A stretch of 64,000 nucleotides of DNA, from contig CAXUJK010000003.1 in NCBI GenBank assembly GCA_964251385.1, positions 372,001 through 436,000 on the forward strand, read 5' to 3'. Source of the stretch: CADCVW01 sp964251385 (GTDB taxonomy: Bacteria > Pseudomonadota > Alphaproteobacteria > Sphingomonadales > Sphingomonadaceae). Below are positions 18,230 through 27,112 of this stretch, piece after piece. A model generated the notes under the pieces. That model saw nothing but the letters and a program-made list of their open reading frames with translations. It did not search any database and was not told the DNA's origin. Position 1 is the first letter of the stretch. Each line of letters opens with the position of its first letter. The translations under genes were made by a program, and so were the position numbers.

Positions 18230-18754
18230 ATGTCCACGACCGCGGTTCCGATCAAGCCGGTCCGCAAGGGTTCGCTTGCCAAATTGTGGATCGGGCTGGC
18301 GCTGCTCGTCCTTCTGGCTGCCGCCGCGGCTTATGCGGGGACTCGCGGGATGGGCGTGGTCACGACTCCGTCGGGTCTGCGCTACCAGGTGCTGAAGGCG
18401 GGGACGGGCCCCAATGCCAGCGCGACCGATGTCGCGCTCATCGAATATACGGGCAAGCTGACAAACGGCACCGTGTTCGACAGCAGTGAAGGCAAGGGAC
18501 CCGTGCCGCTTCCCGTCACCGGATCGATCACGGGGTTCGCCGAAGGACTCCAGCTGATGAACAAGGGGGCGAAGTACCGCCTCTGGATCCCGTCCGGGCT
18601 CGCCTACGGCGCGGACGCGGTCGGACCGATCCCGGCCAACTCGGATCTCGAGTTCGACGTCACGCTTGTCGATTTCCGCTCCATGGCGGCGCTGCAGCAG
18701 CAGCAGCAACAGGGCGGCGGCGGTCAGCCCGGAGGCATGCCCCCGGGCATGTAA
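18230..18754 (+). CDS. FKBP-type peptidyl-prolyl isomerase, membrane anchored
   Basis: A protein of 174 residues. A basic N-terminus is followed by one transmembrane segment (KLWIGLALLVLLAAAAAYAG) and then a full FKBP domain (from TPSGLRYQVLKAGTG to NSDLEFDVTLVDF). It ends in a short glutamine run (QQQQQQ) and a Gly/Pro-rich tail. It is likely a periplasmic folding factor tethered to the inner membrane. It shares its transcription direction with rpsU and converges on lepB. Confidence 0.93.
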   Translation: MSTTAVPIKPVRKGSLAKLWIGLALLVLLAAAAAYAGTRGMGVVTTPSGLRYQVLKAGTGPNASATDVALIEYTGKLTNGTVFDSSEGKGPVPLPVTGSITGFAEGLQLMNKGAKYRLWIPSGLAYGADAVGPIPANSDLEFDVTLVDFRSMAALQQQQQQGGGGQPGGMPPGM

Positions 18755-18755
18755 G

Positions 18756-19595
18756 CTATTCGCGGACCGGGTGGAGGCTCGTTCCCGCGCGGCCCGATCG
18801 AAGGGCCGTGAACCATGACACCGGGTTGAGCAGGCTCGTCGTCCCATCGAACGAGAACGTGATCAGCTCGGCCCGGCCGCCGACATTCTCCAACGGAACG
18901 GGCCCGCCCAGACCGCCGTTCGCGATCTCGAAGCGGCTGTCGGCGCTGTTGTCGCGGTTGTCCCCCATGACGAAGACGTGGCCCGCGGGCACCGTGACCT
19001 CGTCATAATCGTCGCCGGGGGAGTTGGGCGTCACGTCCACCGTGTCGAAGCTGCGCCCGCCGGGAAGCGTTTCGCGGACGACTGGCAGGCGACAATAGTC
19101 GCGACCGCCTGGGCCCTGGACGAGGGCGCCTTCGAAGCCGCCGCCCGTGCACGGCGTGTTCGCGTCGACCGGGATCATAGCGGGCGCACGCGCCTGACGC
19201 ACAATCGGCTGGCCATTCAGCACGACGCCGCCGCCGACGACTTCCACCGTGTCGCCGGGAATACCGATGACGCGCTTGATGTAATCCTCCTTGCGGCCGG
19301 GCGGGGTGAGGATGACGATGTCGCCGCGCCTGGGGGTGCGTCCCAGGATGCGGCCGGGCATCTCGGGAAACAAGTGGAACGACACGGACACCCACGACCA
19401 GCCGTACGGATATTTGCTGACGACGAGCCGGTCGCCCTTGAGCAGCACGGGCATCATCGATTCGGACGGAATGTAGAACGGTTTCGCGACGAAGCTGTGA
19501 AAGGCGAGCACGGCGAGGACGAGCCAGAAGATGCCCTTGATCTCGCGCCACACCGCGCCGCCGGTGCTGGTGGCGGGATGCGGCGTCGCGGTCAT
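18756..19595 (-). CDS. lepB: Signal peptidase I
   Basis: Cleaves signal peptides at the outer face of the inner membrane. The 279-residue product has one N-terminal membrane segment (IFWLVLAVLAFHSFV). The catalytic serine is in PSESMMPVL, the catalytic lysine in DYIKRVIGIPGD, and the box VFVMGDNRDNSADSR is present. ATG at 19595 was chosen; an in-frame TTG at 19613 overlaps the acpS stop by four bases and is a credible alternative for translational coupling. It is the last gene of pdxJ-acpS-lepB. Confidence 0.95.
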   Translation of the reverse strand: MTATPHPATSTGGAVWREIKGIFWLVLAVLAFHSFVAKPFYIPSESMMPVLLKGDRLVVSKYPYGWSWVSVSFHLFPEMPGRILGRTPRRGDIVILTPPGRKEDYIKRVIGIPGDTVEVVGGGVVLNGQPIVRQARAPAMIPVDANTPCTGGGFEGALVQGPGGRDYCRLPVVRETLPGGRSFDTVDVTPNSPGDDYDEVTVPAGHVFVMGDNRDNSADSRFEIANGGLGGPVPLENVGGRAELITFSFDGTTSLLNPVSWFTALRSGRAGTSLHPVRE

Positions 19596-19609
19596 GGCAA
19601 GATCTTCGC

Positions 19610-20038
19610 TCAATTCTTTATTTTCATGGGCATTGGCTCCGAAGGGATCGCCTCGATGATCACGAACGCCTGGGCGAACGGATGGTCGTCGGTCATCGTC
19701 AGATGGATTTTGGGGACGTGGCCTTCGGGCACCAGTTGGTCAACCCGCAGCCCCGCGCCGCCCGTCAGCGCGAGCGTCGGCGCGCCGCTCGGCAGGTTGA
19801 CGACACCGATGTCCCGCATGAACACGCCCCGCTTGAACCCCGTGCCGACCGCTTTCGAAAACGCTTCCTTGGCGGCGAACCGCTTGGCGTAGCTGCCCGC
19901 GCGCGTCAGCGGCCGGCCTTCGCAGCGTTGTTGCTCCACGTCCGTGAACACGCGATGCACGAAGCGGTCGCCGAATCGTTCTAGCGAATGCGCGATGCGG
20001 TCGATGTTGCACAGGTCGGAGCCGATGCCGACGATCAC
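19610..20038 (-). CDS. acpS: Holo-ACP synthase
   Basis: Transfers phosphopantetheine from CoA to acyl carrier protein. The 142-residue product has IGSDLCNIDRI at the start and the metal/CoA motif YAKRFAAKEAFSKAVGTG. GTG at 20038 was chosen because it begins just before VGIGSD and overlaps the pdxJ stop in a GTGA junction. This is the standard pdxJ-acpS-lepB order. Confidence 0.95.
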   Translation of the reverse strand: MIVGIGSDLCNIDRIAHSLERFGDRFVHRVFTDVEQQRCEGRPLTRAGSYAKRFAAKEAFSKAVGTGFKRGVFMRDIGVVNLPSGAPTLALTGGAGLRVDQLVPEGHVPKIHLTMTDDHPFAQAFVIIEAIPSEPMPMKIKN

Positions 20039-20772
20039 GATCTTGCCGCGTCCATCGCCGCCCGCATGTCGCGCACGCACGCGTCAAGGCCGCCGAAGAT
20101 CGCCTCACCGACCAGGAAATGGCCGATGTTGAGTTCGGCCAACTGCGGAATGGCGGCGATCGCGGCGACATTGTCCAGCGTCAGGCCGTGCCCGGCGTGC
20201 GGCTCTATCCCGTTCTTCGCTGCAAGCGCGGAAGCCTCCGCGATGCGGGCGAGCTCCGCCGTCCGCTCGGCGCCTTCGCTGTCGGCGTAGCGGCCGGTGT
20301 GCAGCTCGACGACGGGCGCACCGAGCCGCATCGCCGCTTCGATCTGCGCGGGCGCGGGTTCGATGAACAGGCTGACGCGGACGCCGGCGGCGGCAAGCCG
20401 CGCGATCAGCGGCTCCAGAATCCCTGCCTGGCCCGCCGCGTCCAGCCCGCCTTCGGTCGTCCGTTCCTCGCGCCGTTCGGGAACGATGCACGCCGCGTGC
20501 GGGCGGAGGCGGCATGCCAGCGCGACCATCTCTTCCGTTGCCGCCATTTCGAAGTTGAGCGGCAGGCACAGCGCGACCATCAACCGTTCAACGTCGTCGT
20601 CGCGGATGTGACGGCGGTCCTCGCGCAGGTGCGCGGTGATCCCGTCCGCCCCCGCCGCGACCGCGGCAAGCGCGGCGCGCACCGGATCGGGATGCAAGCC
20701 GCCGCGCGCGTTTCTCACCGTCGCGACATGGTCGATATTGACGCCGAGGCGCAGGCGCGAAGTGCCGGACAT
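20035..20772 (-). CDS. pdxJ: Pyridoxine 5'-phosphate synthase
   Basis: Last step of the DXP-dependent vitamin B6 pathway; a TIM-barrel enzyme of 245 residues. Signature blocks are RLGVNIDHVATVRNARGG at the N-terminus, DGITAHLREDRRHI, and HAGHGLTLDN near the end. ATG at 20772 places the conserved start within a few residues. It is the first gene of the leftward pdxJ-acpS-lepB unit, divergent from coxB across 213 bases that should hold both promoters. Confidence 0.96.
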   Translation of the reverse strand: MSGTSRLRLGVNIDHVATVRNARGGLHPDPVRAALAAVAAGADGITAHLREDRRHIRDDDVERLMVALCLPLNFEMAATEEMVALACRLRPHAACIVPERREERTTEGGLDAAGQAGILEPLIARLAAAGVRVSLFIEPAPAQIEAAMRLGAPVVELHTGRYADSEGAERTAELARIAEASALAAKNGIEPHAGHGLTLDNVAAIAAIPQLAELNIGHFLVGEAIFGGLDACVRDMRAAMDAARS

Positions 20773-20985
20773 CCTGACGTGGTTAAACGCCGTACCGACC
20801 GCCGGCAACGGCGTTGGATGGCGGAGGATCAATCCCGATTTACGCTCTGCGAACGCCCAGTAACCTGGATTTCAAATCGGCGGGCGCGACGGCTTGAGAA
20901 ATCGGGGCACCCGTCTATAGCGGCGTCATCCAATGCCGGAGCTGGCCCGGCGAGTCTTCCGTCAGCCTTGCCCGATGGGATCTCG

Positions 20986-22206
20986 ATGAACGCCCGGTTC
21001 TTCAACGCCAAGTCTTTCTTCGTTGCGATGACGCTGTTTGCGGCGCCTGGGAGTGCGCAAACCGCTGCGGCACCGGCGGCTCAACCCGTGTCATCCGCGC
21101 CCGCTACTCCTGCCGCCGCGGCCCCGACGACGGTGGCGCCGGCGCCCGGTCCCGACATGGAGCCGTTGGCCGCCACGCCGACCGCGACCGGTCCCGCCGC
21201 CCAGGGGGCCGCCGCCGCGCCCGCGCCGAACGCGCCGGGTCCGTTGCCGACGATCGCGCCCGACGACAGCATCGGCCAGCCGACCGGACGTTTCGGGCTG
21301 CAGGATCAGGTGACGGACGTCGGCAAGGACGCGGCATACTTCCACGACGTGTGGCTGGTGCCGATCATCACCGCGATTTCGCTGCTCGTGCTCGCGCTGA
21401 TGCTCTACGTCATCGTGCGCTACCGCCGCAGCGCCAACCCGGTGCCGTCGCGGACCTCGCACAACACCACGATCGAAGTCATCTGGACCGTGCTGCCGGT
21501 GGCCGCGCTGGTCGCGATCGCGTTTCCCTCGCTCGGGCTGCTCGCGCGCCAGTACGCGCCGCCGAAGGCCGACCTGACGATCAAGGCGATCGGCAATCAG
21601 TGGTATTGGGAGTATGAATATCCCGATCACGGCGTGTCGTTCGTGTCCAACATGCTGAAGGAGAAGGGCGAAGTTCCCGCAGGTCAGCGCGTGCGCACCG
21701 ACCGGGACGGGCCGCGTCTGCTCGCCGTCGACGATCGGGTGGTCGTTCCGGTCAACGCGACGGTCAAGGTCATCGTGACGTCGGCCGACGTGCTGCACTC
21801 GTTCGCGATGCCCGCTTTCTGGCAGAAGATGGACGCGGTGCCCGGACGCCTGAACGAAACCTGGTTCAAGTCGGACAAGGAAGGGGTCTATTTCGGCCAA
21901 TGTTCCGAGCTTTGCGGCGCGCGCCACGCCTACATGCCGATCGCGATCGAAGTCGTGAGCCCGGCGCGGTTCGCCGCCTGGGTTGCGACCAAGGGCGGCG
22001 CGATGCCGGGCGCGGCCCCTGCGAACGCGGACGCAACGGCGTCGTCGCCTATCACCAGTCCGACGGCGGGTGCCGCGGGCGCGGAGATCGGCTCGGGTGA
22101 AGCGCTCGAGACGATGCCCGCACCCTCCAACGTACTCGACGTGGTCGAGCGTCCCGCCGTATCGACCCAGGGCGCGACCGACGCCGCCAGGAGCAATCAG
22201 AACTGA
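20986..22206 (+). CDS. coxB: Cytochrome c oxidase subunit II
   Basis: Subunit II of aa3-type oxidase, 406 residues. It has a signal peptide (about 22 residues), then about 70 residues rich in Ala/Pro that form a low-complexity periplasmic linker. Two membrane helices (WLVPIITAISLLVLALMLYV and VLPVAALVAIAFPSLGLLA) precede the cupredoxin domain, whose CuA site is CSELCGARHAYMPI. A second Ala/Ser-rich tail of about 70 residues follows. Both extensions are longer than in typical members. The TGATG junction couples it to ctaD. Confidence 0.96.
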   Translation: MNARFFNAKSFFVAMTLFAAPGSAQTAAAPAAQPVSSAPATPAAAAPTTVAPAPGPDMEPLAATPTATGPAAQGAAAAPAPNAPGPLPTIAPDDSIGQPTGRFGLQDQVTDVGKDAAYFHDVWLVPIITAISLLVLALMLYVIVRYRRSANPVPSRTSHNTTIEVIWTVLPVAALVAIAFPSLGLLARQYAPPKADLTIKAIGNQWYWEYEYPDHGVSFVSNMLKEKGEVPAGQRVRTDRDGPRLLAVDDRVVVPVNATVKVIVTSADVLHSFAMPAFWQKMDAVPGRLNETWFKSDKEGVYFGQCSELCGARHAYMPIAIEVVSPARFAAWVATKGGAMPGAAPANADATASSPITSPTAGAAGAEIGSGEALETMPAPSNVLDVVERPAVSTQGATDAARSNQN

Positions 22207-23894
22207 TGACCGACATTCGCGCCACTCCCGGGATGCTTGCCGGAGCGCAGGGCAGTGCCTTCGTCGCGCACGACGCAGGCCACGCCGCGCATGACGCCGA
22301 CCACAAGCCCGCCTTCTTCCAACGCTGGTTCATGTCGACGAACCACAAGGACATCGGCACGCTCTACCTCATTTTTGCCATTGTCGCTGGCATCATCGGC
22401 GGTGCTATCTCGGGCCTGATGCGCGCCGAGCTCGCGCACCCGGGCGTCCAGTATCTGCAGACCTGGGCAGGCACGACCAACTTCGACGAAGCGCTGCACC
22501 TGTGGAACGTGCTGATCACCGCGCACGGGCTGATCATGGTGTTCTTCATGGTCATGCCCGCGATGATCGGGGGCTTCGGCAACTGGTTCGTGCCCATCAT
22601 GATCGGCGCGCCCGACATGGCGTTCCCGCGCATGAACAATGTCAGCTTCTGGCTGCTCGTGCCGGCGTTCATGTTGCTGCTCGGATCGACCTTCGTTCCC
22701 GGAGGGTCGGGCAATGGCGCGGGCAACGGCTGGACCTTGTACGCGCCGCTCTCGACCAGCGGGGCCGCCGGACCTGCGGTCGACATGGCCATCCTGTCGC
22801 TCCATCTCGCGGGCGCATCCTCCATTCTGGGCGCGATCAACTTCATCACGACCATCTTCAACATGCGCGCGCCGGGCATGACGCTGCACAAGATGCCGCT
22901 GTTCGTGTGGTCGGTGCTCGTCACCGCGTTCCTGCTACTGCTGGCGCTGCCCGTGCTCGCGGGCGCGATCACGATGCTGCTGACCGATCGCAACTTCGGC
23001 ACGACGTTCTTCGACGCGTCGGGCGGCGGCGATCCGATCCTGTACCAGCATCTGTTCTGGTTCTTCGGCCATCCCGAAGTCTACATCATGATCCTGCCGG
23101 GCTTCGGCATCGTCAGCCAGATCATCGCAACGTTCAGCCGCAAGCCCGTGTTCGGCTATCTCGGCATGGCCTATGCCATGGTCGCGATCGGCGTCGTCGG
23201 GTTCATCGTGTGGGCGCACCACATGTTCACGATCGGCATGGACGTGAACACCAAGATGTACTTCACGGCCGCCACGATGGTCATCGCGGTCCCGACCGGC
23301 GTCAAGATCTTCTCGTGGATCGCGACGATGTGGGGCGGTTCGCTGTCGTTCCAGACGCCCATGCTGTGGGCGCTGGGCTTCATCTTCATGTTCACCGTCG
23401 GCGGGGTGACCGGCGTCGTGCTCGCGAATGGCGGCGTCGACAACTACATGCACGACACCTACTACGTGGTCGCGCATTTCCACTACGTGCTGAGCCTGGG
23501 CGCGGTGTTCGCGCTGTTCGCGGGCTGGTACTATTGGTACCCCAAGATTTCGGGCAAACTGAACAGCGAACTCTGGGGACAACTCCACTTCTGGACGTTC
23601 TTCGTCGGCGTCAACGTGCTGTTCTTCCCGATGCACTTCTTGGGGCTGGACGGCATGCCGCGGCGCATCCCGGACTATCCGGATCGCCTCGAGAAGTGGA
23701 ACTATGTCGCGTCCATGGGCTACGTGCTGATGGCGCTGGGCATGGTCTTCTTCTTCGTCGGGCTCGCCTACGCGCACTTCCGCAATCGCAAGGCGCCGGC
23801 GAACCCCTGGGGCGAGGGTGCGACGACGCTGGAGTGGACGCTGTCCAGCCCGCCACCATATCATCAGTTCGAGACGCTGCCGAAGATCGACTGA
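22206..23894 (+). CDS. ctaD: Cytochrome c oxidase subunit I
   Basis: Catalytic heme-copper subunit, 562 residues, about 12 helices. The heme a ligand region (LITAHGLIMVFFMVMPA), the CuB/Tyr motif (FFGHPEVYIMILPGFG), the K-channel/His pair (WAHHMFTIGMD) and the final heme-ligand block (HDTYYVVAHFHYVLSLG) are all intact. It overlaps coxB by one base and is followed by a dyad repeat before ctaB. Confidence 0.98.
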   Translation: MTDIRATPGMLAGAQGSAFVAHDAGHAAHDADHKPAFFQRWFMSTNHKDIGTLYLIFAIVAGIIGGAISGLMRAELAHPGVQYLQTWAGTTNFDEALHLWNVLITAHGLIMVFFMVMPAMIGGFGNWFVPIMIGAPDMAFPRMNNVSFWLLVPAFMLLLGSTFVPGGSGNGAGNGWTLYAPLSTSGAAGPAVDMAILSLHLAGASSILGAINFITTIFNMRAPGMTLHKMPLFVWSVLVTAFLLLLALPVLAGAITMLLTDRNFGTTFFDASGGGDPILYQHLFWFFGHPEVYIMILPGFGIVSQIIATFSRKPVFGYLGMAYAMVAIGVVGFIVWAHHMFTIGMDVNTKMYFTAATMVIAVPTGVKIFSWIATMWGGSLSFQTPMLWALGFIFMFTVGGVTGVVLANGGVDNYMHDTYYVVAHFHYVLSLGAVFALFAGWYYWYPKISGKLNSELWGQLHFWTFFVGVNVLFFPMHFLGLDGMPRRIPDYPDRLEKWNYVASMGYVLMALGMVFFFVGLAYAHFRNRKAPANPWGEGATTLEWTLSSPPPYHQFETLPKID

Positions 23895-23908
23895 CGTCTC
23901 GAAGACAT

Positions 23909-23996
23909 ACCGTTCGGGCTGAGCCTGTCGAAGCCCTCTCCTTCTTGTTGATGGAGGAAGAAAGAACAGCCCTTCGACAGGCTCAGGGCGAACGGT
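23909..23996. repeat. REP-like dyad repeat between ctaD and ctaB
   Basis: Two arms of about 27 bases (23909-23935 and 23969-23996) are near-perfect reverse complements around a 33-base centre. The core is CTGAGCCTGTCGAAG and its complement. I associate dyads with this core with intergenic regions of sphingomonad genomes (family knowledge, not checked here). The stem could form in RNA and modulate ctaD-ctaB read-through. Confidence 0.8.
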
Positions 23997-24003
23997 GTTG
24001 TTG

Positions 24004-24909
24004 ATGGTTTCCGTTACCTACGACGAGGCACAGACACTGCCGACCGACTGGCGGGATTTTCTCGCGCTGACCAAGCCGCGCGTGATGAGCCTCGTCGTGT
24101 TCACCGGCTTATGCGGCCTGCTCGCGGCCCCGCAGGCGGTTCATCCGATTATCGGCTTCACCGCCATCCTGTGCATCGCGCTGGGTGCCGGTGCGTCCGG
24201 TGCGCTCAATCAGTGGTACGAGGCCGACCTCGACGCCATGATGAAGCGGACGGCGAACCGGCCCTTGCCCGCTGGCCGCATGGACCGTGACGCGGCACTG
24301 CACTTCGGTGTCGGGCTCGCCATCTTTTCGGTGCTGCTGATGGGGTTGGCCGTCAATCTGCTCGCGGCCGCGATCCTTGCGGTGTCGATCCTGTTCTATG
24401 TCTTCGTCTACACCGTATGGCTCAAGCGACGCACCCCGCAGAACATCGTCATCGGCGGCGCGGCAGGAGCTTTTCCGCCGGTCATCGGCTGGGCCGCGGC
24501 GACGGGCGACGTCACCCTGTTGCCCGCGCTGCTGTTCGCGTTGATCTTCCTTTGGACACCCCCACATTTCTGGGCGATGTCGCTGTTCGTGCGCACCGAT
24601 TACGCGAACGCGGGCGTGCCGATGCTTCCGGTCGTCGCGGGCAATCGCGCGACGCGCCGTCAGGTCGCGGCCTACACGATCCCGATGGCGGCGACAGCGA
24701 TCGCGCCGTGGCCGTTGGGGCTGACGGGCGCGCTCTACGGCATCGCCGCGACCGTGTTGACGGCGGTGTTCGCAGGTTTGGCGATCGACGTCCTGCGCAA
24801 CACCGCTTCCGATCCCGCCGAAATGGCACCCGAAAAGCGTCTGTTCGGCTACTCCATCTTCTACCTCTTCGCGCTGTTCTCCGCGCTCGTGCTGGACCGC
24901 TTTTCATGA
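24004..24909 (+). CDS. ctaB: Protoheme IX farnesyltransferase
   Basis: Makes heme O from heme B for oxidase assembly. An integral membrane UbiA-type prenyltransferase of 301 residues. The first Asp-rich motif lies in NQWYEADLDAMMKRTANRP, and later blocks KRRTPQNIVIGGAAGAFPP and WTPPHFWAMSLF are diagnostic. ATG at 24004 was chosen over a GTG at 23995 that lies inside the upstream dyad repeat. Its stop overlaps the next small gene (ATGA). Confidence 0.96.
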   Translation: MVSVTYDEAQTLPTDWRDFLALTKPRVMSLVVFTGLCGLLAAPQAVHPIIGFTAILCIALGAGASGALNQWYEADLDAMMKRTANRPLPAGRMDRDAALHFGVGLAIFSVLLMGLAVNLLAAAILAVSILFYVFVYTVWLKRRTPQNIVIGGAAGAFPPVIGWAAATGDVTLLPALLFALIFLWTPPHFWAMSLFVRTDYANAGVPMLPVVAGNRATRRQVAAYTIPMAATAIAPWPLGLTGALYGIAATVLTAVFAGLAIDVLRNTASDPAEMAPEKRLFGYSIFYLFALFSALVLDRFS

Positions 24910-25031
24910 GCCAGGATCCCATTCATGCCCGGCAACGCAGCCGCGCCGTCGTGATGGCCGTGTGCCTCGGCGGCTTCGTCGTGCTCATGTACGGCATCAG
25001 CATCGCCAAGATCACGCTGGGCGCGCAGTGA
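24906..25031 (+). CDS. Small one-helix protein of the oxidase operon
   Basis: A 41-residue protein with one membrane helix (VVMAVCLGGFVVLMYGISIA). It overlaps both neighbours by four bases (ATGA with ctaB, GTGA with ctaG), strong evidence for a translated gene. Short proteins at this position in alphaproteobacterial cytochrome oxidase operons are described as CoxF-like or assembly-related; the exact role here is inferred from position only. Confidence 0.85.
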   Translation: MSQDPIHARQRSRAVVMAVCLGGFVVLMYGISIAKITLGAQ

Positions 25032-25573
25032 TAACGCGCAACCTGCGCACGGGTCTGCTCGCGGGCGTCCTAGCGGTCGGGATGGGCGGCGTCGCCTATG
25101 CGTCCGTGCCGCTGTACCGCATGTTCTGTCAGGTCACCGGCTTCGCGGGCACCACGCAACGTGCCGAGGGTACGACGGCACCCGGCGCGGTGCAGGGCAA
25201 GCTCGTCAGGGTTCGCTTCGACGCGAACACTTCGCCCGCTTTGCCGTGGGCGTTCGAACCCGAACACGCGGTCGACACGATCGCGATCGGTGCGCGCGAC
25301 CTGACCTTCTTCACCGCCAAGAACCTGTCGAACGTGCCGACGACGGGCACCGCGACGTTCAACGTGACGCCGATGCAGGCGGGGCAGTATTTCACCAAGA
25401 TCCAGTGCTTCTGCTTCACCGAGCAGACGCTGCAGCCGGGCGAGGAGATGCGCATGCCCGTCGTGTTCTACGTCGACCCCAAGATCATCGAGGACGAGGG
25501 CACGAAGACGATCAGCGAGATCACGCTGAGCTATACCTTCTTCCCGGTGGAAAAGCCGAAAGCGGCGAGCTAG
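25028..25573 (+). CDS. ctaG: Cytochrome c oxidase assembly protein CtaG/Cox11
   Basis: Delivers copper to the CuB site of subunit I. The 181-residue product has a single N-terminal membrane anchor followed by the periplasmic domain with SVPLYRMFCQVTGFAGTTQ and the copper-binding pair in QCFCFTEQTL. The start is the GTG at 25028, overlapping the preceding stop. A dyad repeat follows the gene. Confidence 0.95.
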   Translation: MITRNLRTGLLAGVLAVGMGGVAYASVPLYRMFCQVTGFAGTTQRAEGTTAPGAVQGKLVRVRFDANTSPALPWAFEPEHAVDTIAIGARDLTFFTAKNLSNVPTTGTATFNVTPMQAGQYFTKIQCFCFTEQTLQPGEEMRMPVVFYVDPKIIEDEGTKTISEITLSYTFFPVEKPKAAS

Positions 25574-25578
25574 AGCAT

Positions 25579-25668
25579 GCGTCATCCCAGCGCATGCTGG
25601 GAACTCAGGAAGTATCGGCTGCCGGCAGCCATGTTCCCCTGAGATGCCAGCCTGCGTTGGCATGACGC
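25579..25668. repeat. Second dyad repeat, between ctaG and coxC
   Basis: Two arms (about 25580-25609 and 25638-25667) are imperfect reverse complements, with GTCATCCCAGCG at one end and CGTTGGCATGAC at the other. The family differs from the ctaD-ctaB dyad. Dyads beginning with GTCATCCCAGC are, to my knowledge, frequent in intergenic DNA of sphingomonads. It may form an RNA hairpin within the operon. Confidence 0.75.
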
Positions 25669-25687
25669 GTTGAACGAAGGATTGACG

Positions 25688-26518
25688 ATGGCCGGTGCCA
25701 AGACCCACGATTACCACATCCTGCCGCCGAGCATCTGGCCGCTGATCGGCGCGTTCTCCTCGCTCGCGATGGCGGCGGGCGGAATCATGTGGATGCACGA
25801 CGTCGCGTTCGGCGGGATCGTGTTCTTCCTGGGTCTGGCGGGCGTCCTCTACACGATGTTCAGCTGGTGGGCCGACGTCGTTCGCGAAGCGAATACGGGC
25901 GATCACACCCCCGTGGTGCAGCTGCACCTGCGCTACGGCATGATCATGTTCATCGCGTCCGAAGTCATGTTCTTCGTCGCGTGGTTCTGGGCGTTCTTCA
26001 ACGCGGCGCTGTTTCCGTCGGTTGTCGAGTCGGTCGGGGGGCAATGGCCGCCGGTCGGGACCGAGGTGCTCGATCCGCTGCAGTTCCCGCTGCTCAACAC
26101 GCTGATCCTGCTGTGCTCGGGCACGACGGTGACGTGGGCGCATCACTGCATCATCAACGGCGACCGCAAGGGCCTGAAGCAGGGCCTGTGGCTGACGATC
26201 GCATTGGGCGCGGTGTTCAGCGCGGTGCAGGCCTACGAGTACGTCCACGCGCCGTTCGCGTTCGCATCGAAGAACGGCGGCACGATCTACAGCTCGACCT
26301 TCTACATGGCGACCGGCTTTCACGGCTTTCACGTCATCATCGGGACGATCTTCCTGATCGTGTGCGCGCTGCGCGCGAACAAGGGCGACTTCACGCCGCG
26401 TCAGCATTTCGGCTTCGAAGCCGCCGCCTGGTACTGGCATTTCGTCGATGTCGTATGGCTGTTCCTGTTCGTGGCGGTCTACGTCTGGGGCGGCTCGGCG
26501 TCACCGCCCGCCGGGTGA
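25688..26518 (+). CDS. coxC: Cytochrome c oxidase subunit III
   Basis: A protein of 276 residues with seven hydrophobic segments. Family blocks are DYHILPPSIWPL at the start, EVMFFVAWFWAFFNAALFP, and the end FHVIIGTIFL ... FGFEAAAWYWHFVDVVWLFLF. ATG at 25688 was chosen over a TTG at 25670. It is the last structural subunit of the oxidase operon and is followed 12 bases later by surf1. Confidence 0.97.
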   Translation: MAGAKTHDYHILPPSIWPLIGAFSSLAMAAGGIMWMHDVAFGGIVFFLGLAGVLYTMFSWWADVVREANTGDHTPVVQLHLRYGMIMFIASEVMFFVAWFWAFFNAALFPSVVESVGGQWPPVGTEVLDPLQFPLLNTLILLCSGTTVTWAHHCIINGDRKGLKQGLWLTIALGAVFSAVQAYEYVHAPFAFASKNGGTIYSSTFYMATGFHGFHVIIGTIFLIVCALRANKGDFTPRQHFGFEAAAWYWHFVDVVWLFLFVAVYVWGGSASPPAG

Positions 26519-26530
26519 CGCATTCGCAGC

Positions 26531-27112
26531 ATGGGTAGGCGCTACCCGATCGTCGCGACGATCATAGTGGTCGCGGCGGTCGCCACGATGATCGCGCTGG
26601 GCATCTGGCAGCTGCAGCGCGCGACGTGGAAGGAAGGCCTGCTCGCCCGCTACGAAGCCAACCGCGATCTTCCGGCGATCGCCTACCCGACGGGTGCCGC
26701 AGACACCGACCCTATCCTCTTCCGCCGCACGTCGGGCCTGTGCGCCGATCCCACCGCCATCCGCGCGACGTCAGGACGAAACCTGCAGGGGACGTCGGGA
26801 TGGAGCCACGTCGCGCAGTGCCGCTCGGGGATGAGCGTCGACATCGGCTGGTCCGCCAAGTTCGACGTACCGGTCGACTGGCGCGGCGGTTCCGTCGAAG
26901 GCGTCATCGTTCCCGCGGGCACCGACGGGATCAAACTCGTCGCGACTACCCCCGCACCCGGACTCGAGCCGAGTGCCCCACCCGGCCCGGACTCCATCTC
27001 GAACAACCACCGCTTCTACGCCGCGCAATGGTTCTTCTTCGCCGCCGTGGCCGCGCTCATCTATTGGCTGGCGTTGCGCCGCCGCGCGCCAACCCCGATA
27101 CGGCCCGCATGA
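26531..27112 (+). CDS. SURF1 family oxidase assembly protein
   Basis: Helps heme a insertion into cytochrome oxidase. A protein of 193 residues with membrane segments at both ends (IVATIIVVAAVATMIALGIW and FFFAAVAALIYWLAL). The SURF1 signature LGIWQLQRATWKEGLL lies near the N-terminus and NNHRFYAAQWFFFA near the C-terminus. The periplasmic part is shorter than in mitochondrial SURF1, as usual for bacteria. It overlaps the peptidase gene by four bases. Confidence 0.9.
   Translation: MGRRYPIVATIIVVAAVATMIALGIWQLQRATWKEGLLARYEANRDLPAIAYPTGAADTDPILFRRTSGLCADPTAIRATSGRNLQGTSGWSHVAQCRSGMSVDIGWSAKFDVPVDWRGGSVEGVIVPAGTDGIKLVATTPAPGLEPSAPPGPDSISNNHRFYAAQWFFFAAVAALIYWLALRRRAPTPIRPA

Noticed and set aside
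18690..18716. CAG-type trinucleotide repeat
   Set aside because: It encodes the short polyglutamine tail of the FKBP protein; too short to be a separate repeat element.
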